DNA of 64,000 nt from the NCBI GenBank assembly GCA_963820775.1, contig CAWGBF010000008.1, forward strand, positions 930,001 to 994,000. Direction: 5' to 3'. Under the pieces are notes generated by a model. That model was not told the DNA's origin, did no database searches, and was given only the letters and a program-made list of their open reading frames with translations. This DNA comes from Roseiarcus sp963820775. GTDB lineage: Bacteria > Pseudomonadota > Alphaproteobacteria > Rhizobiales > Beijerinckiaceae. Within the stretch, counting starts at the first letter, position 1. The number at the start of each line of letters is the position of its first letter. The position numbers were made by a program, and so were the translations under genes. Below, piece after piece: positions 45,421-54,024 of this stretch.

Positions 45421-46148
45421 ATGTCGAAGCTCAGGGTCGCCTGCGCGACGTTGATCATAGGGCTCTGCGTCGCCCCCGCGCACGCCGACACCTTGCCGCT
45501 TGCCCGACAATCTGACCGGATTCAGCACCCACGACGGCGAGGTCTATTTCGCCGAGAGCGACGCGCATGAGGCTTATTTCCCGCTCGCCAGCAACTTCCT
45601 GACCCAGAAGACGCAGGCCTATTGCGGCGTCGCCAGCATCGTCATGATCTTGAATGCGCTTAGGTGTCCCGGCGCCGGCCGTTCCCGAATACGAGCCCTA
45701 CCGCACCTTCACCCAGGACAACGTGCTGAGCGAACGGACCGACGTCGTTCTGCCGCGCGAGACCCTGGCGCATCAAGGCATGACGCTCGATCAGATCGGC
45801 GGGATTCTCGCCACGCAGCCGGTCAAGGCGGAAGTCCATCATGCGTCGGACAGCTCGGTCGACGAGTTCCGCAAGCTGGCCAGCGCATATCTCCGTGAGC
45901 CCGGCCATTTCGTGATCGTCAACTATTTGCGCAAGGCGCTCGGCGAGCAGACCGGCGGCCACATTTCGCCGCTCGCCGCCTATGACGGAAAGGCCGACCG
46001 CTTTCTCATCCTCGACGTCGCGCGCTACAAATATCCGCCGGTCTGGGTGAAGGCGGCCGACATATTCGCCGCCATGAACACCCCCGACGCCGCGAACGAC
46101 AACAAGACCCGCGGATTCGTGCTGGTGACGGCGGCGACTGTCCAATAG
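45421..46148 (+). pseudogene. Phytochelatin-synthase-like protease, two 1-bp frameshifts
   Basis: Papain-fold enzyme (PF05023) which in bacteria hydrolyses glutathione or makes short phytochelatins. ATG at 45421 starts a signal peptide (ending AHADTLPL). The frame is lost at 45500-45501 (an extra t) and resumes as PDNLTGFSTHDGEVYFAESD, then is lost again at 45661-45662 (one extra base) and resumes as GVPAPAVPEYEPYRTFTQDN. 728 bp is 3n+2, in line with two insertions. All three catalytic residues survive: Cys in QAYCGVASIVMILNAL, His in GGHISPLAAYD and Asp in RFLILDVARYKYPPVWV. So the gene is either newly dead or wrongly sequenced. Export to the periplasm is predicted. Confidence 0.85.
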
Positions 46149-46211
46149 CGCCGCCCTCTGTCTCTGTACGCTTCCCCCTGACCCGGGGGTCGCGATCACT
46201 CGCTGCGGGCC

Positions 46212-47300
46212 TTACAGCTCGACGCCGCGCGTGCCCACGTCCATCGCATAGACCGAGGTGCTGGCGCAGATGAACAGCCGGTTGTGGTGGTGGCCGCCGA
46301 AGCAGAGATTGGCGGCGACTTCCGGCACCACGATCGCGCCGAGCGGCGTGCCGTCCGGCGCGAACACGCGCACTCCGTTCATGGCGCGGTTTGGCGACCA
46401 GCCACCGGCCGCCCAGATGTTGCCGTCCTCATCCACGCGGATGTCATCGGCGATGTAGGGCTGAGGCACGTCTTTGAAGTCGTGCAGCAGCCGTCCATTG
46501 GAGAGCTTGCCGTCGTCGTCCACGTCGTAGACGCGGATGATCGTTTGCTTGAAAGCGCCGCCCAGCGCGCCCGTGTCGGTGACGTAGAACTTCTTCTCGT
46601 CAGGCGAGAAGCAAAGCCCGTTCGGCATGCTGAAGTCGCCGACGACGACATCCATTTTCCCGCTTTTCGGATCGAGCCGGTAGACATTCCGCGGCAGCTC
46701 CGCCTCCTCGCGATTCCCCTCGTGGTCGCCGCCGATGCCGTAGCTCGGGTCGGTGAACCAGACCGTGTCGTCGGACTTGACGATCACACCGTTCGGCGAG
46801 TTGAGCGGCTTGCCGTTAAACTTATCGGCGAGCGTCGTGATTGACCCGTCATACTCGGTGCGGGTGACGCGGCGCGTGCCCTGTTCGCAGGAGACCAGGC
46901 GGCCCTGACGGTCGCGGGTGTTGCCGTTGATGAAGTTGGACGGCTGGCGGAAGACTTCCGTTTTGCCGGTCGAGACGTCGTACGCCATCAGCCGGTCGTT
47001 CGGGATGTCGCTGAAGATCAGCCGCTGCTGGTCGCCGAACCATACCGGCCCCTCGGTCCAGACGCCGCCGGTCCAGATGCGCACCAGGCCGGTCGTGCCG
47101 GCGCTGTATTTGGCGAAGCGCGGGTCGAAAACCTCGAAGGCGGGATCGGGATAGATCGCGGTCGAGGGATCGTTCCAGTCGCGCGGCGGGGGCATTGCGC
47201 CCGGCGGGTCAGCGATGTTGGTTTGCGCGAGCGCGGGGACGGCGGCGACCGATGATGCAGCCGCGACGGCAGCCGAACGCAGAAAATGGCGTCGATCCAT
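46212..47300 (-). CDS. SMP-30/gluconolactonase family protein, Tat-exported
   Basis: 362 residues from the ATG at 47300 (GGAGAGG upstream). Twin-arginine signal MDRRHFLRSAAVAAAS with cleavage near ALA|QT. The body is a six-bladed beta-propeller of the SMP-30 type: WTEGPVWFGDQQRLIFSDIP (metal Glu), FINGNTRDRQGRLVSCEQG, LNSPNGVIVKSDDTVWFTDP (Asn, Asp metal ligands), MPNGLCFSPDEKKFYVTDTG and IADDIRVDEDGNIW. Such proteins are lactonases for sugar or other lactones; substrate unknown. Folding before export by Tat is inferred from the signal. Confidence 0.92.
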   Translation of the reverse strand: MDRRHFLRSAAVAAASSVAAVPALAQTNIADPPGAMPPPRDWNDPSTAIYPDPAFEVFDPRFAKYSAGTTGLVRIWTGGVWTEGPVWFGDQQRLIFSDIPNDRLMAYDVSTGKTEVFRQPSNFINGNTRDRQGRLVSCEQGTRRVTRTEYDGSITTLADKFNGKPLNSPNGVIVKSDDTVWFTDPSYGIGGDHEGNREEAELPRNVYRLDPKSGKMDVVVGDFSMPNGLCFSPDEKKFYVTDTGALGGAFKQTIIRVYDVDDDGKLSNGRLLHDFKDVPQPYIADDIRVDEDGNIWAAGGWSPNRAMNGVRVFAPDGTPLGAIVVPEVAANLCFGGHHHNRLFICASTSVYAMDVGTRGVEL

Positions 47301-47764
47301 GTGCGTTTCCTCTCCCTGTGCCGATTTTTCGGCAGAGCAGAGAGTAATCGCGGCGGCAGGCGCCAGGCAAGGGAGTTGCAGGAGATTGTCTGTCATTTGA
47401 CGGGAATATTTCCCAAGTGCGCTGACCGACCTCGATGCTGCAAGAATGTTTCGTCCAGACGCAGAGCCTTCGGATTTAGCTGCGCCTCAAAGGTTCGGGC
47501 GGCGTCTCAGGGGGCGCTCGAGCGCTGCTGCGCCGCGCCGATGCGCGCAAAGAGACTTTGGCCGTGGAACACGTCGCGGCGCTGATCGTTCCTTTGAGGT
47601 CGCCGCCGCAATCGCGTTTTCAAACCGCGCGGCCCAGGTTTGTCGTTTTTCAAGCGGACCGGCTGGGGCCCGGAAGCATCCACCCCGCAACCCAAGGCGC
47701 CATATTCGGACCCCCAAATCCTGCGGAGTCCATATTGCGGCGCCGGTGATTCAGGTCCGCCGAG
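47301..47764. other. Intergenic region, nothing recognised
   Basis: About 460 bp between divergent genes. Several short frames are open but have no start signals or motifs. Promoters for both flanking genes must lie here; none is clear by eye. Confidence 0.5.
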
Positions 47765-48757
47765 ATGCAGCCGCCGCCGAAACGCCGAATAAGCTATAAG
47801 CTTGGAAGCATTTACGCCGTCGTCACCGCGCTCTTATTGTCGGTGCAAGAGCCGTTTTCCTTTCTGGCGGCCAAGCGACTCACCGTCACGCAGTTCGTGT
47901 TCCTCACTCAAGTCGCCCTGTTGGCGTCGATTCCGCTTTTGATGTCGCGCGAGAGAAGTCGCCGTGACCTGATTTTGCTGCTCGGGAATGGCGCAACTTA
48001 CGGCAAGCTTGGCGTTCTGTTTCTTGTCGGCATGACCGGTTTGTTGCTGTTCAAGCTCGCGCTGAGCAACGCGCATCCGATCATCATCTCGGCGATCATC
48101 AACCTCCAACCCTTTTTCGCGGCCCTGGTGGCGCTGCTCGTAGCGAGGGTGCCCATCCCAGTCTCGCCCGCGATCTTCTTCGGTTGCCTCGCAAGCGCGT
48201 TTCTCGGCGCGATGGCCGTCGCGTGGAGCCAGGTTGGCGAGGTCAACCGGCCGGACTTAAGCCAATTGGCTGATAGCGCGATGCATGGGACTTGGCTCTT
48301 CGCCATTCCCGTGCCGATCTGCTCGGCGTTGGGAGGAACGCTGGTCGGCAAATGGTTCGCAAAATACGACGAGTCGGCTGCAATCGCGGCGAATTTCGCA
48401 GTCTCGGCTCTCCTCCTGATCCCCGCCGTGGGATTGTTCTTGGTTTGGCGCTCCGAGTTGGATTTCGGCCGGATCCTTCCGGTCCTGCTGATGATGGCCG
48501 GCACGATCGTCGCCGCGTCGCTGGGTCGCGTGCTCTATCAAACCGCGCTCAGCGTCACCGGCGCCGACAACGGCTTCGTCACAATGTTCTTTCTCCTGAT
48601 CCCAGCCCTGACCACTCTGATATCGCTCTCGTTGTCGTGGTGGATTTCCGATTTGCATTTTGCTGTGAGCTGGATGTTCTATGTCGGCTTGTTCGTCGTT
48701 TCGGCGTCGCTCCTGTTTTTTTCGCTGAAATCCTGGGGACAGCCGGCTCGACAATGA
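47765..48757 (+). CDS. EamA/DMT-superfamily transporter
   Basis: 330 residues with ten membrane segments in two halves (e.g. LGSIYAVVTALLLSVQEPF, IIISAIINLQPFFAALVALL, TLISLSLSWWIS and MFYVGLFVVSASLLFFSL). The halves show the EamA pattern, with an INLQPFFAAL stretch typical of the end of the first repeat. Drug/metabolite-superfamily members export amino acids, nucleosides or other metabolites; substrate unknown. Followed 18 bp later by the oxidoreductase gene on the same strand. Confidence 0.86.
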   Translation: MQPPPKRRISYKLGSIYAVVTALLLSVQEPFSFLAAKRLTVTQFVFLTQVALLASIPLLMSRERSRRDLILLLGNGATYGKLGVLFLVGMTGLLLFKLALSNAHPIIISAIINLQPFFAALVALLVARVPIPVSPAIFFGCLASAFLGAMAVAWSQVGEVNRPDLSQLADSAMHGTWLFAIPVPICSALGGTLVGKWFAKYDESAAIAANFAVSALLLIPAVGLFLVWRSELDFGRILPVLLMMAGTIVAASLGRVLYQTALSVTGADNGFVTMFFLLIPALTTLISLSLSWWISDLHFAVSWMFYVGLFVVSASLLFFSLKSWGQPARQ

Positions 48758-48775
48758 TCAAGAGAGGAAGTCGCT

Positions 48776-49771
48776 TTGGCTGGCAATCTCCAGGTTCTGC
48801 TCAACCATCGGCCGACGGACAAGGTCTCGCCGGCCAACTTCCGCATCGTCGAGACGCCCGTTCCCGCTCCGGGGCCAGGCGAGGTGCTGGTTCGGCACAC
48901 CTTCCTGTCGCTCGACCCCTACATGCGCGGGCGGCTGAGCGATGCGAAATCCTACGCCAAGCCGCAGGAGGTGGGCGCGGTGATGGGCGGCGGGACGGTC
49001 GGAATCGTCGAAGCCTCCAACAATTCCCGCTTCCATCCGGGCGACGCGGTCGTCGGCATGGGCGGCTGGCAGCGTTATTCGCTGAGCGACGGCGCGATGC
49101 TGAGAGTGGTGGACGCCAAAGCGGTCCCGATCCAGGCCTATCTCGGCCCGCTCGGCATGCCTGGCGTCACCGCCTGGTACGGCCTGAACAGGATCATCGC
49201 GCCGAAAGCGGGGGAAACGGTGCTGGTGTCCGCGGCGACCGGCGCGGTCGGTTCGGTGGTGGGGCAGCTCGCCAAGCTCGCCGGCGCGCGGACCGTCGGC
49301 ATTGCCGGCGGCCCGGAGAAATGCGCCTATGCCGCCAAGGAGCTCGGCTATGACGCCTGGGTCGATCACAAGTCTCCGAACTTCGCCGAAGAACTGAAGA
49401 CGGCGCTGCCGGACGGCGTCGACGGGCTGTTCGAGAATGTGGGCGGCGAACCGTTCCGCCAGGCGATGCGGCGGATCAACGATTTCGCCCGGGTCGCGGT
49501 CTGCGGCCTCATCGCCTCTTATGAAGGCGAGCCGACGCCGGGGCCCGACATGCGGCTCTTCCTCGTCAAGCGCTTCAAGATGGAAGGGTTCATCGTCTCG
49601 GACCATATGGACCTGTGGCCGAAGGCGATCGGCGAACTGGTCTCTCTCGCCGCCGCCAAGAAGCTCAAGTGGCGCGAGACCATCCACGACGGTCTCGAAA
49701 ACGCCCCGCAAGCGCTGGTCGAGCTGCTGCGCGGCGGGAACTTCGGCAAGATGCTGGTTAAGGTCACTTAG
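48776..49771 (+). CDS. NADP-dependent oxidoreductase (zinc-independent MDR, CurA-like)
   Basis: 331 residues from a TTG with AGAGAGGAAG upstream. Medium-chain reductase of the leukotriene B4 dehydrogenase/CurA group: VRHTFLSLDPYMRGRLSD (residues ~42-59), LGPLGMPGVTAWYGL, VLVSAATGAVGSVVGQLAKL (NADP loop AATGAVGS), FENVGGEPF and GGNFGKMLVKV at the C terminus. Reduces enones or alkenals with NADPH. No zinc-binding Cys. Physiological substrate unknown. Confidence 0.9.
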   Translation: MAGNLQVLLNHRPTDKVSPANFRIVETPVPAPGPGEVLVRHTFLSLDPYMRGRLSDAKSYAKPQEVGAVMGGGTVGIVEASNNSRFHPGDAVVGMGGWQRYSLSDGAMLRVVDAKAVPIQAYLGPLGMPGVTAWYGLNRIIAPKAGETVLVSAATGAVGSVVGQLAKLAGARTVGIAGGPEKCAYAAKELGYDAWVDHKSPNFAEELKTALPDGVDGLFENVGGEPFRQAMRRINDFARVAVCGLIASYEGEPTPGPDMRLFLVKRFKMEGFIVSDHMDLWPKAIGELVSLAAAKKLKWRETIHDGLENAPQALVELLRGGNFGKMLVKVT

Positions 49772-49915
49772 GGTGGAATGCGGGCCGAAGTCCGGGCCGT
49801 CGCAGGGCTACACCGGCTCGAACTTGCTGGGAGACCTTCCGGCTTGTTAAGCGGGACTTCCGGACGTTTTATCGCTTGAGTTGCACTAAATCAGCCCTGA
49901 CACTATTTAGCTGCC

Positions 49916-51208
49916 ATGAAGCTCGGCGACTGGCTTAAGCGCCATCAGGTTACCCGCACGGATTTCGCCCGCCGCATCGGCGTCTCGCCCGGCGCGGTGA
50001 CGCTGATCTGTCGCGAACACGGATCGTGGCTCTCCCGCGAAACCGCCGAGCGGATCGTCGCCGAGACGTCGGGCGCCGTCACGCCGAACGATTTTCTCGC
50101 CGCCACGCCCCCCGCGCCCTATGGATTCGACATGCTCAATCCCGTCGCCGACGCCATCGAGGCTTTCGCTCGTGGCGAGATCGTGGCTGTCACCGACGAC
50201 GACGATCGCGAGAACGAGGGCGACCTGATCGTCGCCGCTTCGCTTTGCACCACGGAGAAGATGGCCTTCATCATCCGCAACTGCTGCGGCATCGTCTGCG
50301 TTCCGCTGACCAGCGAGGACGCGCGGCGGTTGAATCTCGCCCCGATGGTGGCGATCAACGACGCCCCGCTCGGCACCGCCTTCACCGTCTCGGTCGATGT
50401 GCGCCACGGATTGACGACGGGCATTTCGGCCGAACAGCGCACCAACACGGTGCGCGCGCTCGCCAATCGCAATATGGGCGCGAGCGATTTCGTCCGGCCC
50501 GGCCATGTGTTTCCGCTGGTCGCCAAGGACGGAGGCGTGCTGATGCGCTCCGGCCATACCGAGGCCGCGGTCGACCTTTGCAAGCTCGCGGGGCTTCCCC
50601 CGGTCGCGGTCATCTGCGAGCTCGCCAACGACGACGGCACCGTGATGGTCGGCCCGCAGGTCGAGGCCTTCGCCGAGAAGCACAGAATCAAGCGCATTTC
50701 GGTCGCCGATCTCATCGCCTACCGGCAGGCGCGGGAGAAGCTGGTCGAGCGTGTCGCCTGCTTTCCGATCATGACGCCGATCGGCGAGCTCCAGGGCTAC
50801 GCCTATCGCACGCCGTTCGATCCTGTCCTGCACTTCGCCTTCGTGCATGGGGCGATCGGCGATGGGCGCAACGTGCCGGCGCGCCTGCATCGGGCCGATA
50901 TCCTGAGCGACATTTTCGGCGGCGGCGCTATCCCAAAGGTTCTGAACCGCTTCAAGGCGGAGGGGCGCGGCGCGCTCGTCTACCTGCGCGACGGCTCGGC
51001 GGGAGTGCCGGCGAACCTCGGCGGGACCCATGCGACCGGCTCCGACGACGCGCGTGAGACGCAGTGGCGGGAGATCGGCCTCGGCGCCCAGATCCTGCGC
51101 GACCTCGGGGTTTCGTCGATCAGGCTGCGCACCGATAATCCACGCACCTATGTTGGGCTTGCGGGCTTCGGCATCGAGATCGCGGCGGTCGAGCCGATCG
51201 ACGGCTGA
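49916..51208 (+). CDS. ribB: HTH-RibB-RibX fusion: DHBP synthase with degenerate GTP cyclohydrolase II-like domain
   Basis: 430 residues in three parts. Residues 1-62 look like a Cro/XRE-type helix-turn-helix (DFARRIGVSPGAVTLICRE). Residues ~72-275 are 3,4-dihydroxy-2-butanone 4-phosphate synthase, the riboflavin branch enzyme acting on ribulose 5-phosphate: TDDDDRENEGDLIVAA (acidic metal loop), HGLTTGISAEQRTNTVRALA, GHVFPLVAKDGGVLMRSGHT. Residues ~280-430 resemble GTP cyclohydrolase II (PIMTPIGELQGYAYRTPFDP, LRTDNPRTYVGLAGFGIEI) but the zinc cysteines are absent (ARLHRADILSDIFGGG), as in the RibX-type domains described from rhizobia. A CTAAAT-N13-ATTTAG inverted repeat lies just before the ATG. 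No FMN riboswitch is seen upstream. Confidence 0.9.
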   Translation: MKLGDWLKRHQVTRTDFARRIGVSPGAVTLICREHGSWLSRETAERIVAETSGAVTPNDFLAATPPAPYGFDMLNPVADAIEAFARGEIVAVTDDDDRENEGDLIVAASLCTTEKMAFIIRNCCGIVCVPLTSEDARRLNLAPMVAINDAPLGTAFTVSVDVRHGLTTGISAEQRTNTVRALANRNMGASDFVRPGHVFPLVAKDGGVLMRSGHTEAAVDLCKLAGLPPVAVICELANDDGTVMVGPQVEAFAEKHRIKRISVADLIAYRQAREKLVERVACFPIMTPIGELQGYAYRTPFDPVLHFAFVHGAIGDGRNVPARLHRADILSDIFGGGAIPKVLNRFKAEGRGALVYLRDGSAGVPANLGGTHATGSDDARETQWREIGLGAQILRDLGVSSIRLRTDNPRTYVGLAGFGIEIAAVEPIDG

Positions 51209-51264
51209 GCGCCGGCCGGGCGGCCTTGCCTCTGGCGGCTGCGATCGCCAAGAGAAAGCCCTTC

Positions 51265-52560
51265 ATGTCCACCTCACCTCCCGACATCAGTCCCGCGGGC
51301 GTCGTCGCCGCGGAAGCGGTCCTGCAAAATCCGGCCATGCTGCGAGACCTTCTCGCGGTGCGCTCTTACGTCTGGTTCTGGCTTGGCCGGGTCTGCAACA
51401 GCCTCAGCGTGCAGGTCCAGGCCATCGCGCTCGCCTGGCAGGTCTATGCGGTCGCGCGCCAGAGTGCGTCGGTCGCCCAAGCGTCGCTGGCGGTGGGCGT
51501 GCTGGGCCTCGCGCAGTTCCTGCCGATGTTCGCCCTGACCCTCTTCGCCGGCCATTCGGCGGACATTTACGACCGGCGCAAGATCATGATGGCGGGCCTT
51601 GCCCTGCAGCTCTTAACGTCAGCCCTGTTCAGCGCGATGGCTTATGGGGAGCTTACGGCCCTCTGGCCGATCTACGCCGTCGCGGCTTTGTTCGGCTGCG
51701 CCCGGGCCTTCTATACGCCGGCCAGCGCCGCTCTCGCGCCGACCCTGGTCGAGCGCCGGCTGATCCCGCGCGCGATCGTCCTCAATTCAGCGGGCAATCA
51801 GATGGCGACCATCGTCGGTCCGGCGATAGGCGGGCTTTTGGTGGCGCTCTCGCCCGTTGCGGCTTTCGTCGTGTCGGGCGCGCTTTGCCTCGCCTCCCTC
51901 GTGGCGCTCATGGCTGTCGCGTCGCCGCCGCGCCAGCCCCGTCCGACGGCCACGCGCTGGGCCCTGATCGCCGAGGGCCTGAACTATGTGTGGATCACCA
52001 AGGTGGTGCTTGGCGCCATCAGCCTTGACCTGTTCGCGGTTCTGCTCGGCGGCGTGACGGCGCTTCTGCCGGTCTATGCGCGCGACATCCTGCATGTCGG
52101 ACCGGAAGGCTTCGGCATCCTGCGCGCCGCCCCCTCGGCCGGCGCGATCGTCACCGGCTTCGTCCTGGCCGCGCGGCCGCTGAAGACCCGTGCGGGCTTA
52201 AAAATGTTCGCAGCCGTCGGGATCTACGGGCTCTCCACATTGGTGTTCGCTTTGTCGCGCTCGATGGTCTTGAGCGCCGCGGCGCTGGCGGTTCTGGGGG
52301 CGGCCGACATGGTCTCGGTGTTCGTGCGCCAGACGCTGGTGCAGATCGTGACGCCCGATCCCATGCGCGGGCGCGTCTCGGCGGTGTCCAGCTTGTTCAT
52401 CGGCGCGTCCAACGAACTGGGCGAATTCGAATCCGGCGGCATGGCGCGCCTGCTTGGCCCGGTCGGCTCGGCGATTTTCGGCGGCTGCGGCGCCATCCTC
52501 GTGACGCTGCTGTGGGCCGGGATTTTTCCGGCTTTGCGCAAGGCGGACAGGCTGGAGTAG
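51265..52560 (+). CDS. MFS exporter (EntS/MFS_3-like)
   Basis: 431 residues from the ATG at 51265; the frame opens earlier (TTG 51226) without support. Twelve membrane segments. YVWFWLGRVCNSLSVQVQAI, FLPMFALTLFAGHSADIYDR (the MFS GHxADxxDRR loop), FGCARAFYTPASAALAPTLV, and VTPDPMRGRVSAVSSLFIGA are typical of the MFS_3 group that includes EntS siderophore exporters. Substrate unknown. Downstream lie REP-like DNA and the IS5 element. Confidence 0.88.
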   Translation: MSTSPPDISPAGVVAAEAVLQNPAMLRDLLAVRSYVWFWLGRVCNSLSVQVQAIALAWQVYAVARQSASVAQASLAVGVLGLAQFLPMFALTLFAGHSADIYDRRKIMMAGLALQLLTSALFSAMAYGELTALWPIYAVAALFGCARAFYTPASAALAPTLVERRLIPRAIVLNSAGNQMATIVGPAIGGLLVALSPVAAFVVSGALCLASLVALMAVASPPRQPRPTATRWALIAEGLNYVWITKVVLGAISLDLFAVLLGGVTALLPVYARDILHVGPEGFGILRAAPSAGAIVTGFVLAARPLKTRAGLKMFAAVGIYGLSTLVFALSRSMVLSAAALAVLGAADMVSVFVRQTLVQIVTPDPMRGRVSAVSSLFIGASNELGEFESGGMARLLGPVGSAIFGGCGAILVTLLWAGIFPALRKADRLE

Positions 52561-52593
52561 GCTCTGGTTGCTCGGGCAGGATCGCCCTCTGTC

Positions 52594-52613
52594 ATTCCCG
52601 CGTAAGCGGGAAT
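52594..52613. repeat. REP-like palindrome
   Basis: ATTCCCGC-gtaa-GCGGGAAT, an 8-bp perfect stem inside the common element TCATTCCCGC...GCGGGAATCCAG. A related imperfect copy in opposite sense lies at ~53990-54012 on the other side of the IS element, so the IS went into repeat-rich intergenic DNA. May act as a terminator for the MFS gene. Confidence 0.75.
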
Positions 52614-52655
52614 CCAGCGACGGTCGCGGCGCGCGCAACCCCGAATGGGCCGACT

Positions 52656-53939
52656 AGACGGTTCTATAAACGCGTTTTTCCGGACGGAGACGGGTCGAGT
52701 GACGCGATTTTGAGGTGCGGGATCTCGGTTTTGGATGCGGCATAGGGCGCCGCATGCTGCGGCGACCGGGCGGCCCTTTGGCGCGGGGGTCAGGCGGCAG
52801 CGAGACGATCGAGGAAGACGAGCCTGCGGAAGTTGTAGACGAGGTTGGCCATGCCGATCTTGGTTTTCGCCCGGGCGATGCCGATGGTGCGGACGAAGAG
52901 GTCCATCTTGTCCTTCTGCACGGCGAAGACGTGTTCGACGCCGGAGCGGACTTTGGACTTGAGCGCGTTGGCGCGCCGCGTCGTCTCCGGCATGGGCCGG
53001 CCCGCCGGCTTCTTGCGATGGACGCGGCTGACGAACCCGTTCTTTTCGAGGAACGCCTCATTGGCCTTCGAACGGTAGGCCGTGTCGGCCCAGACGGCGC
53101 TCGCGGTGTTGGTCTTGTCGAGCAGCCCCTCACGCAGCCGCGCGCCCTCGTAGGCCGCAGCGTCGGTCGCCTCCCACCGCCGGATCAGCCCATGTTCGCG
53201 GTCGATCGAGACATGGTTTTGGTAGCCGAATGCCGGAATAGCGATGTCGACCGGAGGAACTGTCCCATCCGGCCTGGCCTTGGCCTTGCTGAACTTGACC
53301 GTCCAGCGCCCGTCGCGGTCCTTCTGCCGGAGCTTGGCTGGCTGGGCTTTCCAGGCCTGCGGAATGCGCCCCTCCTTGACCGCCTTCTTCTCCTCCTCGG
53401 TGTTGCGCTGCTTGGGCGCGGCGATCAGCGAGGCGTCGACGATCTGGCCGCCCATAGCGACGTAGCCAGCCTCGCGCAGCGCCGCGTCGAACCGGTCGAA
53501 CAGTGGCTTGATCGCCTCGGCCCTGGTCAGCTTTTCCCGGAACAGCCAGATCGTGCGAGCGTCGGGAACCCGATCGGATAGGCTCAACCCGAGAAACCGC
53601 ATGAACGACAGGCGGTCGTTGATCAGAAACTCGGTACGCTCGTCCGAGAGGGTGTTGGCCGCCTGGATCACCAGGATCTTGAACATCATCACAGGGTCGA
53701 ACGGCGGTCGGCCGCCCTGCGAGCCGTCCGAGTAGGCCAGCGCCCGCGTCAGCTCGGACCGGAAAATCTCGAAATCGACCGCCGCTGCGAAAGCCTGCAA
53801 CTGATCGCCGAGATCGCTCAGCCGCTTCAGCCGCTCGTCGACGTCGAAAAGTCCCCACTGGCCACGCATCGATTCGCCTCCCACTCCACCTGGGAGTGAA
53901 TCAGAAAATGCTGGAAGGCGCGAGGTTCTTAGAAGCGTC
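52656..53939 (-). mobile_element. IS5-family insertion sequence, apparently complete
   Basis: About 1.28 kb. Ends carry imperfect inverted repeats: GACGGTTCTATAAACGCG at 52657-52674 and GACGCTTCTAAGAACCTCG reading inward from 53939. CGACT flanks both ends (52651-52655 and 53940-53944), a possible target duplication, though the outer 1-2 bases of the ends are ambiguous. It carries a single intact transposase gene, so it may be active. It sits between the MFS gene and the deacetylase-like gene without breaking either. Confidence 0.75.
52790..53869 (-). CDS. IS5-family transposase
   Basis: 359 residues from the ATG at 53869 (GGGAGG 7 nt upstream). DDE transposase: N-terminal GLSLSDRVPDARTIWLFREK, first Asp in GQIVDASLIAAPKQ, second in AVWADTAYRSKANEAFLEKN, and Glu in VRSGVEHVFAVQKDKMDLFV with the R-x6-7-F/Y-type helix after it (NLVYNFRRLVFLDRL). 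Full length and uninterrupted. The basic middle (residues ~165-200) is the IS5 insertion domain. Confidence 0.94.
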   Translation of the reverse strand: MRGQWGLFDVDERLKRLSDLGDQLQAFAAAVDFEIFRSELTRALAYSDGSQGGRPPFDPVMMFKILVIQAANTLSDERTEFLINDRLSFMRFLGLSLSDRVPDARTIWLFREKLTRAEAIKPLFDRFDAALREAGYVAMGGQIVDASLIAAPKQRNTEEEKKAVKEGRIPQAWKAQPAKLRQKDRDGRWTVKFSKAKARPDGTVPPVDIAIPAFGYQNHVSIDREHGLIRRWEATDAAAYEGARLREGLLDKTNTASAVWADTAYRSKANEAFLEKNGFVSRVHRKKPAGRPMPETTRRANALKSKVRSGVEHVFAVQKDKMDLFVRTIGIARAKTKIGMANLVYNFRRLVFLDRLAAA

Positions 53940-54024
53940 CGACTTGTACGACTCGCTCAATGAGGGAGCGCACGGCGGTGGACTTGCTGGGTCCCGCTCG
54001 CGCGGGGATGACATCAGGGCCCGA

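Noticed and set aside
49772..49915. FMN riboswitch before the RibB fusion
   Set aside because: None of the conserved FMN-aptamer blocks (such as AACCGGCGGT) is present.
49907..51031. 374-codon minus-strand frame opposite ribB
   Set aside because: Antisense shadow of a strongly conserved enzyme.
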